Below are positions 55,211 to 64,000 of a stretch of DNA of 64,000 nt, one piece after another; the first letter of the stretch is position 1, and each line of letters begins with the position of its first letter. Below the pieces are notes generated by a model. It searched no databases. It saw only the letters and a program-made list of their open reading frames with translations, and was not told the origin of the DNA. The DNA lies in assembly GCA_026018925.1 (NCBI GenBank), contig JAKSZU010000005.1, positions 20,632,779 through 20,696,778 on the forward strand, in the 5' to 3' direction. The translations under genes were made by a program, and so were the position numbers. Source of the stretch: Tupaia tana (taxonomy: Eukaryota > Chordata > Mammalia > Scandentia > Tupaiidae).

Positions 55211-55461
55211 TTTCCTTGTGGAAAGATTTTTAATAACTGATTCAATATCTTTAGGTGTATTCATATTTTCTCATTCTTCCTGAGTCATTTTGATTAACTG
55301 TGTTTTTTTAAGAAATTTGCCTATATCCCTTAGAACATTCTTATTAATTTAAAAACATATATCTAGAAATCTGTGGTGATTTCTTGTTTCTCCTTTCTGG
55401 TGAGTATTATTTGTTCTTTATGTTTTGATTGTTTCATTAGGGTTCATCTATTTGTCATTTA

Positions 55462-56100
55462 TTAGAACTACCACATGATCCAGCAATCCCACTCCTGGGT
55501 ATCTACCCAAAGGACAGAAGAATGCTTAGTTGGAAAAGTGCTTGCACATCTATGTTTACTGTGGCATTCACAATTGCTAAGACATGGAACCAACCCAAAT
55601 GTCCACGAACAAAAGAATGGATTGAAAAAGTGTGGAGCATATACTCTATGGACTACTACTCAGGCATAGAAAAAAAAGTAAGACCCTGGCTTTTGATAGA
55701 AAGTGGACAAATATGGAAGATTTACTGCTGACTGAAGCAAGTCAGGTTATGAAGGAGAGATATTGTATGTCTCCATTTAATATATACCAACTGTCTGCAC
55801 TCTATGCTGAAACTGAAAAATTAGAGAATATAGAAACATGGTAAATGATTATAGATATGGAGTACAGTGTGGTAAAAGGATGGGTGAAGAAAGAGAGTGT
55901 GAGGAGAGACATTAGGAGAAAAATAGAGACGCTAGACATTTATAGGACACAGAGATGGATTACTGTCTGTTGATGATAGTGTGTATAGTATCCCCAATTG
56001 GACTGGTGTGAAATATATTCATGTTGGAAAATTCACTCTACAAGCTAAGTGATATACAGTGATTGAATATATTAAAGAAATTGAAAAAAAATAAAATATA
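55462..56100 (+). mobile_element. L1 3' end, strongly 5'-truncated
   Basis: Begins 'attagaactaccacatgatcc' and covers the last part of ORF2 (GGTATCTACCCAAAGGACAG) to about 55842, then about 250 bases of 3' untranslated region and an A-rich tail. It is collinear with 39897-40513 of the younger L1. Frame shifts split ORF2 between 55475 and 55731. Confidence 0.85.
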
Positions 56101-57194
56101 TTAAATTTTTAAAATAGAAAAATAAAGACAATAATTGGATCTGATTTGTTTTTTATTTGATTAATTTCTTCCCTTATATGTATGACTTCTATTTTTCCTG
56201 TTGCTTTTTTTTTTTTTTTTTGGCGATTATTTAACATTCTCATTCTAGGTTCTCCAGAAAATACTTTGGTTATTGACTTTTAATTTTCCTTTTCTACTAT
56301 ATTTCCTTTAAGACTATATATTTTATTCTGAGTACTGCTTTGTCTGTATCTCATGTTTTGCTACTGATATCATTAATTAAAGATAGTTTCTAACTTTCCA
56401 TTTTGAATTCCACTCTGACATAGTAGATGTTGGAAATCTTCTTCCTTACTCTCCAAATAACCAGACTTTGTATATTTGTCATTTTATTATTGACTAGTAT
56501 CTTAATTATGGTGTGGAAAGAGAGCATACTCCAAATTATTTAACTCCTCTAAAATTTATTCATTTTTAATTTTGGTAACTTACACATATTGCTGAAAGAG
56601 TTATTCCATCATTATGTGTTTGTTATAATGTTCTATGCACTATATATAATTAGACCAAACCTGTTAATATTGTCCAGTTTCTTTTGGTTTTGTCTTCTTT
56701 CATTTCCTATTGAAAGTGATGTATCAAACTCTCCTACGGTTATAGTTTTATGTCTTTTTCTTTTCATTTCCATTGTCCCTTACTTCATATTTATTTATTT
56801 TATACTTTATTAATTTATATAAATATTATAATTATATTATTATTTATCTATATTATTCATATTTTTATATTTAAAATATTAATTGGTATATAAATATATA
56901 TAGAATTGTTGCATTGTTCTGTTTATTATAACAAAATATCCTTGTTTATCTCTGTTTATTCTCTGTTAATGCTTTTTGTCTTAAAGTCTACTTTGCCTGT
57001 TATTATATGGATACATTAACTTTCCTTTAGTTAGTGATTATATGGTATATCCTGTCTCCCACATTCTACTTACATTTTCCTGTGCTTCTATTACAGGTAT
57101 TTTCAAATATGCAAATATAGTTAGATTTTTTTTTAATCTGCTCTAAATACCCTAGTTTTTTTTGTTGTTGTTTGTTTGGTTTGGTTTGGTTTAG

Positions 57195-57426
57195 TTTTCA
57201 CTTCTGTTGTTTGAACAGAGAGACAAAGAGAAAGGAAGAGCGAGAAAGCATACCTACACTGCGGCCTGGTTATGCCACAATCTCTTCTTCTCCATCTTTT
57301 CATACTGTTGGGATGTGGTGTACACACACACATGCCAGGCCTGTGTTTTCAAGCGCTAGGGCTCTGATTCAAACCAAGTATTTGGCTGTGTGGGTTCCTT
57401 TAATCAGTAGGCCACAGGCTTTGCCC
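57195..57426 (-). mobile_element. SINE-C copy
   Basis: Minus orientation: TTTTCACTTCTGTTGTTTGA, GA block, 'gccacaatctcttcttctcc', 'gctctgattcaaaccaag' and a head ending 'gccacaggctttgccc'. Diverged. Confidence 0.7.
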
Positions 57427-58569
57427 AAATTTTAAAAGTTTAATTGTAATATTTAGTCCACTCAAGTTTAATCCAGTTGCTGATCTATGTGGGTTTAATA
57501 CGTATCAAATTATATTTCATTTTTCTATGAGGTCAACCTGTATTTTTGTTGTTATTCTTTTTCTCTGCTTTTCTTATTTCTCTTTATATGAATTAGCTAT
57601 TTGTTAGTTTTGCTTTTCCCGTCTATTAAGTTGTTAATTATTATTCATCAAGATTAATATCTTCTCAGATATATCTTTGCTTTGGCTTCTCATCTCCTAA
57701 TAGAATTTAAAACCTTTTCCTCCCTCTGGTTCTTTTACATTATTGTTATTTTGCATGTTTTTAAATGATTTTTTCAATTCCAGGAGACCTTTCAATTTAT
57801 TATTGTATTGTAGGGTAAATGTTTATATTTACCCACATATGTAGTCTTTCCACTACTTCTTATTCTGTCTTGCATGTTCATGATTTTACCTGGGACTACA
57901 TTTTTTCTTCCTTAAGAATGCAGTTTTTGGTGTAGGTCTACTCTCTTCATTCTGGTTTGTGTAAAAATGTATTTATATTTTGCCTCCAGTTTTGAAGGAT
58001 GTTTTTAATAGTATAATATTCTAGATTAGAAGATATTTGTTTGAACACTTAAGATCCTTATTGTGTTTAAATGCTGAAATAGAAGTCTTTCTACAGTTAT
58101 TATTTGCTTCTTTAAAGAAGTAATGACTTTATTTCTGAATAGTTTAAAAGTTTTTCTACTTAGTCTTTGTTTTTTAATGCCTTTACTAAGATCTACCTTA
58201 GTGTACCCTTCTTTGCATTTATTTTAAGTTTCTTGTTCTTGAATCAGTAAATTGATGTCATAAAGTACTTTGGGAACATTCTCAGCATTTATTCCTTCAG
58301 ATATTATTTTAGTCTCATTTTCTTCCATTTTATTTTTCTATTCTTTTTTTCTCCCTGATTCAGTTTTTCTCTGTAATTCAAATCAGTTTTATATTGATCT
58401 TTCTTACAACATTATTACTCTCTTCTCTTGCAAACCAAACTATTAATTTATTAATTCCAGGGTTTTTTAATTTCTAGGAGTTCTAGTCGACTCATATAGA
58501 AATCAATATTATGTAAAAATTTCAAAAATGTGAATCTATTTCTTCATCTTCCTTTTTAAATTTTATTTG

Positions 58570-58830
58570 TTTATCTATTTATTTTTGAGAGATTTTTGTT
58601 ATGGGGTACATTGCTGGTCAGAGAGATAGAAAAAGACAGAGACAGAAAATGAGAAATCACACCCCCAGGAATTTGCCATGCCACAACCCCTTCTCCATTC
58701 TCCTCTCAGGAATTTGGGCACACATGAACACGCCCCTGGTGTGAATTTCAAGCTGCTGGGTTCGGGACTCAAACTACATTCAGCCATGTGGAAGTTCAGC
58801 GCCTTAACCACTCCACCACTTTTTGGCCCC
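58570..58830 (-). mobile_element. SINE-C copy
   Basis: Minus orientation: 'tttatttttgagagatttttg', 'gaaaatgagaaatcacaccccc', 'ttcgggactcaaactacattc' and a head ending 'ccaccactttttggcccc'. Full-length layout. Confidence 0.83.
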
Positions 58831-58844
58831 TGTTATTATTATTA

Positions 58845-59089
58845 TTATTTTTTAAGTTTATTTCTTTCATGAGTAAGAGAGACAAACAGAGAGGTAACGA
58901 GAGAGAGAGGCAGCACTGCAAACAGGGTCACTGCAAACATGCCATGATCCACCCTAGCTGCAGACAGATCTGGGTCATAGGCACACACTGGCTTGGCATA
59001 CTCTGAGAGGTCTCCAGACATGAACCTAGAACCTTCCTGTGGCAGTCAGCCTTGTAGAGTGTCATGTTTTGGTACTGTGTCACCATCTT
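58845..59089 (-). mobile_element. SINE-D copy
   Basis: Minus orientation: AAGTTTATTTCTTTCATGAG, GA block, 'gcagacagatctgggtcatag', 'acctagaaccttcctgtgg' and a head ending 'gtactgtgtcaccatc'. It directly follows a SINE-C in the same orientation. Confidence 0.8.
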
Positions 59090-59099
59090 TGTTTTCTTT

Positions 59100-59640
59100 A
59101 TCATAGTAGCTAGAGAAGTTTGAAAATCCTTATCTCCAACTTCAATGTTTGGGTCACTAGTAAACTGTATCTTTTGCTTTATTTTTCTTTTAGATTTGAA
59201 TCGCGTGGTTCCACTTCTCAGTTTCTAGAGACTTTTGATTGCATGTCGAACAGTAGTTGGAAAAAACTTACGGATTCCTGAGAATTTTACTTTCTTCAGA
59301 GAACACTCACTTTCCTCTGCAAGGTGGCCTGAGGAAGGGATGATCATTTTCATTGAACTAGGTTTGAGATTCAAACTGACTCCTAACTGGACTGCAGACT
59401 ATTATGGCTCCTTCTGTGTAGAGACATGTTTGGAGAGAGGCCCTGAGGTGTGGGGTCATGCTCTGAGCAAACACCACCTGTCCCTTTGGGCTATGGCAGA
59501 ACCTTACAACTTGTCCTTTCCTTGACCCTCGCTGCAGGCAGAGCGAAGGGTGGAAATCACTAGGGGCGTTCCAACGGACACATCTAATGGAATTCAGGAA
59601 ACTTCCTGACCCCAATTAACGAAGTCCAATCCCTGCTCTG
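59100..59640. other. Unassigned moderate-GC DNA
   Basis: Two overlapping unrecognised ORFs lie on opposite strands (59235-59525 and 59615-59358). The region may belong to the LTR-like block that follows, but I see no defining motif. Confidence 0.4.
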
Positions 59641-60170
59641 CCTCTGTGAGATTTTTTACCCTTCTCCCTGCGTGGTAGTGCCTGCCCTATGTCGAGATTC
59701 TTTAGCCTTATGTATTTTCCCAACACCTGCAACCAGGCTATTCTCCATTAGAAAGGAAGTTTAATGGGATTTCTCCAGGATGTGATTATCCTCAGGGGAT
59801 ACACCCAGATACACCCAGTTTAGTATGTCTAAGCTCTTATAGATCTGTTACCTGTTTCTTATTGTCTGTAATCTGGCAAAGAATCTATGTAATGTTGTAA
59901 AATACACATATGTAGTGTTGCCTTGCCCAAACACATATGTTTGTCTAGGTGGCACAAGTTGAGGCTGCCTGTGTCCACTTCTACTCTGTCTTTTTGTCTC
60001 ATTCTTTCCAATTCCCTGGTCCTCTCGAGATGAAAGTCTTCCTCTTTCTCTTCCTATTTCTCTTCCTTACCATCGGCCCCCTGATCACGATTCAGCTCGA
60101 GCAAAGCCCTCGGCGGACGCAGACACTTCTGCTTCTGACTTGATCCCACATTGGACGAAACCTTTTAAAG
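59641..60170 (+). mobile_element. Possible LTR/ERV remnant
   Basis: 'tactctgtctttttgtctc' followed by 'ttccaattccctggtcctctcgag' resembles the end of class II-type LTRs, and CpGs are more common than nearby (GGCGGACGCAGAC near 60111). No poly-A signal, primer site or viral gene could be confirmed. The 64-codon ORF at 59949-60143 has a hydrophobic stretch but is not recognised. Confidence 0.28.
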
Positions 60171-61249
60171 ACTTCCAATTCAGAGCCTGAAGAAGTTACT
60201 AGAGTCCTAATCTACTGTGATTCTTACAACTGCACTATTGAGAGTTCTGTTCAACTGAAGAGAATTTCTGCTTAAACTTAGTTTTTCAGAAGTCCTGTAG
60301 CATATTTAGGAAAAAACACACACTGAGGACATATTGGGAAATCCTTATAACTTCTTCTCATTTTTTTTCTGTGAACCCAGAACTTCTCTAAAAAATAGTG
60401 TGTTATAAACAAAAACACAGGAATAGGCTTGGTTCTTTCCCCTCCTTCCTACTGACCTATTGGCTCTTCAAGCCAAATTTGCCTCTCTAGCTTCGCTGGA
60501 CCATCAAACTCTGCTGGTTCTGCTGTGTTAAGAGGCAATCCTCTGCCAGGGAAAATCCTGTATTTTCTCCCTTTCCTTTTGCCCACTTTCAGTAAATATC
60601 TCCAGAATAAAAATGTTACAGAATGTCAGTCAGCCAACTGTGCAATAGGGTTCCATCTCTGGCATCTTAATCTCCCTAGTCATGTTTGATTCAGTAGCTC
60701 TTCCAGGGCTTTAACCAGATTTATTTGTGTGTATTTTATCCAATTTAAAAAAAAATTGTTTTTCTTGTAAGGAATAGAAGTATTCCTCCAAGCTACTCTG
60801 TTATAACCGAAAGTGGAATTTCTCCTAAGTCTCACTATTATTATTTATTATCTAACTCACAAATCTGTTACAAAACTTACTTTTGTTTTTCATTGGGCAA
60901 GCTTTGTTTATTTAAAAAAGGTATGTCTATCAGTTTAACAATAAATTTTACTTAAGAATTTTACCCACTTAAATAAGCTGTAGAGAAGCACTTCTCTTCT
61001 TGAATAATTAAGAATGCATTATAAAGTACATGGAGGATAGTCATATATTAAAAGTACTTAGCATAATTAATGCTTTAATGTTGTTGGTAGACATTTCAAT
61101 GCTGAAGAAGGTGTTTCTCTAATTGATCCGGCAATTTTCATATAATAATATATGTAGGTTGTATAAGACTTAATCATAACAAACTAAATAAATAATTAAT
61201 CCTAACTAGAGTCTTAAAAATATCTTTAAAATATTCTGGGTGCCTATTG
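60171..61249. other. Unassigned DNA
   Basis: AT-rich, no gene or confident repeat is recognised. Confidence 0.5.
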
Positions 61250-61515
61250 ATTAAGTTTTGGCAACTAGATTATGATTAGCAAATAAAAGCAAACTAATAT
61301 TATCCATTTTTATGTTTATTAAATGATGTTGTTTATTGTTTTTCTCTTGATTCTTTCTCCCCCCATCCTCTTCCTGTACTGTCTTTGCTATCAACAGATG
61401 CTCTCCATGCCTTTGTATCTTGCAATCTTTCAGTTTCTGTCTTAGAGTGAAGACATTGGGTATGTAAGTAGGGTCATACAATGTTTCTCTTTCATACTTT
61501 GACTTGCTTCACTCA
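61250..61515 (-). mobile_element. L1 3' fragment
   Basis: Antisense 'ttgattctttctccccccatcc', 'atgctctccatgcctttgtatcttgcaatc' and 'acttgcttcactcagcagc', the last corresponding to the ORF2 end GCTGAGTGAAGCAAG also seen near 40162. It shares 3' untranslated blocks with 13440-13565. Confidence 0.7.
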
Positions 61516-62101
61516 GCAGCACATGATGGGTTGTGTTCCTAAGATACTGTGCTCCACAGGCTGGGACCACGTGGGGGGGGGCTGGAGCTGGTAGCACACC
61601 AGTACTTCCAGCTGGAAGACTGGAGGCTGATCATGACATTGCAGGATTTTCTCTTTAAAAGAAGAAAAGGCCATGACAAGAATTAAAATATTTTAGTTCT
61701 AATTTGAGAAACAAAAAAAAGACATAGTACTGCATTAAAACTTAAAGTGCAAAATGAGGTAAATAAAGTGTAATATAAAATAGTCTATACTCCAATAAAT
61801 AAGTGGCTAAATCAAAAAATAACTGGGAAAAAGTAAACAAATATTCTGTGCAGAAGGGCTTCAAATACTTTATGTATGTACTGTTCACTACAGATGTGAA
61901 GTGTATTTTCCCACCCTTTATGTATGGGCTGTAAAGAGTGACATTTAAAACCAAACACAGAAAAACAAACAAACACACACAAAAAAAACAGTGTGGAAAT
62001 AAAGAAACAGATTAAACTTGCAGTGAAAAATATTTGGCAAACACTGCCTCAGTTAGGAGATCAAGGCCAACATCATTAGTGTCAATTCATATGGATAGTA
62101 T
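61516..62101. other. Unassigned DNA
   Basis: The start 'ctccacaggctgggaccacg' with a G9 run near 61574 may be a SINE fragment but fits no family here. The rest is AT-rich without a gene. Confidence 0.4.
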
Positions 62102-63240
62102 GTATCTTTTAAAAACATTTTTTTTTACATATGATCAGTGTACATCCTTTTTTTTGTGTGTGTGAGAGAGAGATCTTTGCTATAGGGCACATATGCTTGC
62201 TGGAGAGAGCTAGAAAACAGAAAATCACCCCCAGGGGGGATGGACATACTGTAATTTCTCCTCTCGGGATTTTGGGCACACATGCACATGTGCCCAGCAT
62301 GAGTTTCAAGCCCCAGGTCTGATACTGGAATCATGGTTGATCACTTGGGAGTACATGACATAACCATTTCGCCATCTGCTGGTCTCAATCAGTGTACATC
62401 TTTACAGCATACAAAATGGGTTTTCCCAGCATGAATACATTGTATATCAGTCTAGTCAAAGATCTTACCATACACATTATCATCATCAGATAACTTTACT
62501 TTTTTGTGTTCATTAAATGATTTTGCTTCTTTTTTCTCTCCTTGATTCGCTCCCTTCCACCACCCCCTACCATTGCCCATCCATATAGTGCAGACATTCG
62601 GTACGTATTAAATCTTCCATGTTCATTCACTTTCTAGAAAATACCAGGCTGTCATTTTTTTAATGACCGATTAGTACTTCATAGTGTATATGTACCACAC
62701 TTTTTCAGTCTATTCATCTGTCCTGGAACTTTGAGATTGATTCCATGTTTTAGCAATTATAAATAATACTGCAATAAGCATGGATGTGCAAGTACTTTGT
62801 TGACTAAGTGTATTTCTGTCCTTTGAGTATATACCCAGGAATAGAACTGCTTGATAGTATGGTTGTCTATTTGTAGGTTTTGAGGAATCACCATATTATT
62901 CTCTGCAATAGTTGCACTAATTACATTTTTCATCAACAGTGTAGGAGAGTTCCCTTTTGACCACTGCCTCGTCAGTACTTGTCATTCTCTATTTTTTTTA
63001 ATCTTAGCCATTCTGACTGGGGATAGATGGTATCTCACTTTTTTTTTTTTATTTGTATTTCCCTTATGATAAGAGATGTTGAGCATTTATTCATATACTT
63101 TTTAGTTGTTTGTATGTCTTCCTTGGAGAGTTGTCTGTTCAGCTGGTTTTCCCATTTTTCAGTTGGATTAATTATTATTATTTATTTGGGGTAAACTGCT
63201 TGAATTCCTTATATATGCTGGTTATCAGCTCCCTATCTAA
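62102..63240 (-). mobile_element. L1 3' segment (sense part of an inverted L1)
   Basis: Antisense 3' untranslated region from the tail near 62115, interrupted by a SINE-A, then ORF2 C-terminal blocks ('catagtgtatatgtaccacac', 'gagtatatacccaggaat', GCCATTCTGACTGGGGATAG, 'tatgctggttatcagctccc'). It stops at about 63240 where orientation flips. Confidence 0.82.
62147..62387 (-). mobile_element. SINE-A inserted in L1 3' UTR
   Basis: Minus orientation: TTTGTGTGTGTGAGAGAG, 'gctatagggcacatatgc', 'cccccaggggggatgg', 'tctcgggattttgggc' and a head ending 'gccatctgctggtctc'. ATCAGTGTACATC at 62134-62146 is repeated exactly at 62388-62400. Confidence 0.92.
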
Positions 63241-63632
63241 GGCACAGTTGACAAAATATAAAATAGAGAATGAAATAACTGTACAGAACATAAATGAAAC
63301 TAAAAGTTGTTTTTTCAAAAAGATAAACAAAATTTATTAGCTAGATCTATCAGGAAGAACAAAAAAAGGAATCAAGTTAATTTAATCAGCAATTAAGCAA
63401 GCAAGATTACAACACACATAACTGAAATATGAAAGATAGAGAACACTATGAGCAACAAAGCACCAACAAACAAGACCGTCTGGCTTACATGGGCAAATTT
63501 TTGGACACATATAATTTACCAAGATTGAATCAGGAAGACATGAAAGACTTAGAAAGTCTTAATAGACCAATAACAAGCCGTGAGAATGAATCAGTACTAA
63601 ATAGTCTTCCAACAAAGAAAAGGTCTCAGTAG
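63241..63632 (+). mobile_element. L1 ORF2 N-terminal-side segment, inverted part
   Basis: Plus-sense ORF2 upstream of the reverse transcriptase core: 'gaaataactgtacagaac', 'aaagataaacaaaatttatt', 'gaacactatgagcaacaaag', 'agtcttaatagaccaataac'. The 67-codon frame at 63429-63632 is part of it. Opposite in direction to 62102-63240, so this is a 5' inversion. Confidence 0.8.
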
Positions 63633-63866
63633 CTTCATGTATTTATTTCTTCCATAACTGACAGAGACAGAGAGAGGTAGAGACAGCTCTCCCAGCAGAG
63701 TCTTCATGCCATGACCCACCCCCAGCCTTAGACAGTCCTCAATCATGCCCGTACTTGTGCCCAGCATACTCAAGTAGGTCTCTGAATGTGAACCCCGAAC
63801 TTCCTCATGTGGGCCTGCCTTGCAGAACCTTCGCATTTTACCACAGTGCTATTGACTGACCCCACA
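63633..63866 (-). mobile_element. SINE-D copy
   Basis: Minus orientation: 'atgtatttatttcttccat', GACAGAGACAGAGAGAGG, 'catgacccacccccagcc', 'ccccgaacttcctcatgtgg' and a head ending 'ctattgactgacccc'. It closes the inverted L1 segment on its right. Confidence 0.83.
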
Positions 63867-64000
63867 AACAGTTTAATAAACTGTTAACTCTAAGTTATCT
63901 TTACTTTGACTACTCTTCCAGCATATAGTCATCCCTTCACAGTACAACATTGACATGCAGAAAGTATGCAATATAATTTTTGGTAAAAATCCTCTACTTT
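63867..64000. other. Short unassigned right edge
   Basis: AT-rich, containing the small inverted repeat TTTAATAAACTGTTAA. Nothing can be called before the window ends. Confidence 0.4.

Larger units (their letters stand above)
52239..58560 (-). mobile_element. Old L1M, large, heavily interrupted
   Basis: Antisense L1M blocks run in order: C-terminal region near 52260-52450; ORF2 near 52980-53345 (AGTATTGAGCCTTTTAATTC, 'tgggatttattcctatg'); 'ctagtctcatgaagcaaa' near 54388; more 5' blocks near 56890-57060 and 57950-58400. SINEs, an L1 3' end and another L1M 3' fragment are nested inside. All frames are broken. Parts of 55.2-57.2 kb are assigned by position only. Confidence 0.65.

Noticed and set aside
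59235..59525. 96-codon ORF as a coding exon
   Set aside because: It overlaps an antisense ORF of similar length and shows no recognisable domain or splice sites.
59949..60143. Small secreted protein suggested by a hydrophobic start
   Set aside because: The hydrophobic stretch comes from a CTTCCTCTTTCT pyrimidine tract; no family, cleavage context or splice evidence is seen.
60140..60163. Lysine-tRNA primer binding site of a retrovirus
   Set aside because: CCCACATTGGACG resembles the tRNA 3' end itself, in the wrong sense for the LTR direction proposed, and only about 11 of 16 bases agree.

Overview
This window looks like intergenic or deep intronic DNA from a placental mammal. I find no protein-coding gene, no functional tRNA or rRNA gene and no CRISPR array. 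Evidence for a mammal is the layered set of interspersed repeats: ancient MIR and L2 remnants, an MLT1-like LTR, three large old L1 (L1M-type) copies, younger L1 copies, and about 55 short tRNA-derived SINEs (roughly one per 1.1 kb). The SINEs are not primate Alu, rodent B1/B2, carnivore, ruminant or equid types as I know them. I cannot name the species; a less-studied laurasiatherian or similar lineage is only a guess.

I sorted the SINEs into working groups. SINE-A is a long form of about 265 bp: a tRNA-like head with pol III A and B boxes, a unique middle, a pyrimidine-rich stretch, the motif CCCTATAGCAAAAACCTCT and an A-rich tail. Several copies keep CpGs and near-perfect target-site duplications, so it looks recently active. 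SINE-C is an older, diverged version of the same layout. SINE-B is a short form of about 180 bp, with a similar head and a (CT)n/(GA)n block but without the unique middle. SINE-D is a separate tRNA-related family that ends in AAATAAATAAACTT and often carries a long (AG)n tract.

Layout. 1-5.8 kb: L2 remnant, SINEs and a large minus-strand L1M. 5.8-13 kb: mostly unique DNA with MIR, L2 and SINE remnants. 13-14.5 kb: an L1 copy with an inverted 5' part, then a SINE-A. 14.5-18.6 kb: largely unique DNA plus SINEs. 18.6-23.3 kb: minus-strand L1M fragments with nested SINEs. 23.3-36.4 kb: SINEs, two MIRs and long unique stretches, including a repeat-poor block at 33.2-35.1 kb. 36.4-37.4 kb: a 1-kb non-coding retroelement with an 18-bp target duplication and two related L1-like 3' ends in tandem. 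38.0-40.5 kb: a 5'-truncated plus-strand L1 with a decayed ORF2. 40.6-41.7 kb: an inverted SINE-A pair followed by three head-only SINE pieces. 41.7-42.7 kb: two LTR remnants. 43-51.6 kb: SINEs, a split MIR, an old unassigned repeat and unique DNA. 51.6-58.6 kb: a large minus-strand L1M with many nested insertions. 59-64 kb: a CpG-containing possible LTR remnant, an L1 3' fragment, and a second L1 with an inverted 5' part interrupted by SINEs.

No genes act together here. What the sequence records is the history of L1 activity and SINEs (presumably mobilised by L1). The most informative items are serial SINE insertions sharing one target site, the dimeric 1-kb element, two inverted L1 copies, close inverted SINE pairs, and a microsatellite that arose inside a SINE target duplication. 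Repeat names come from remembered consensus patterns, not from a database search.
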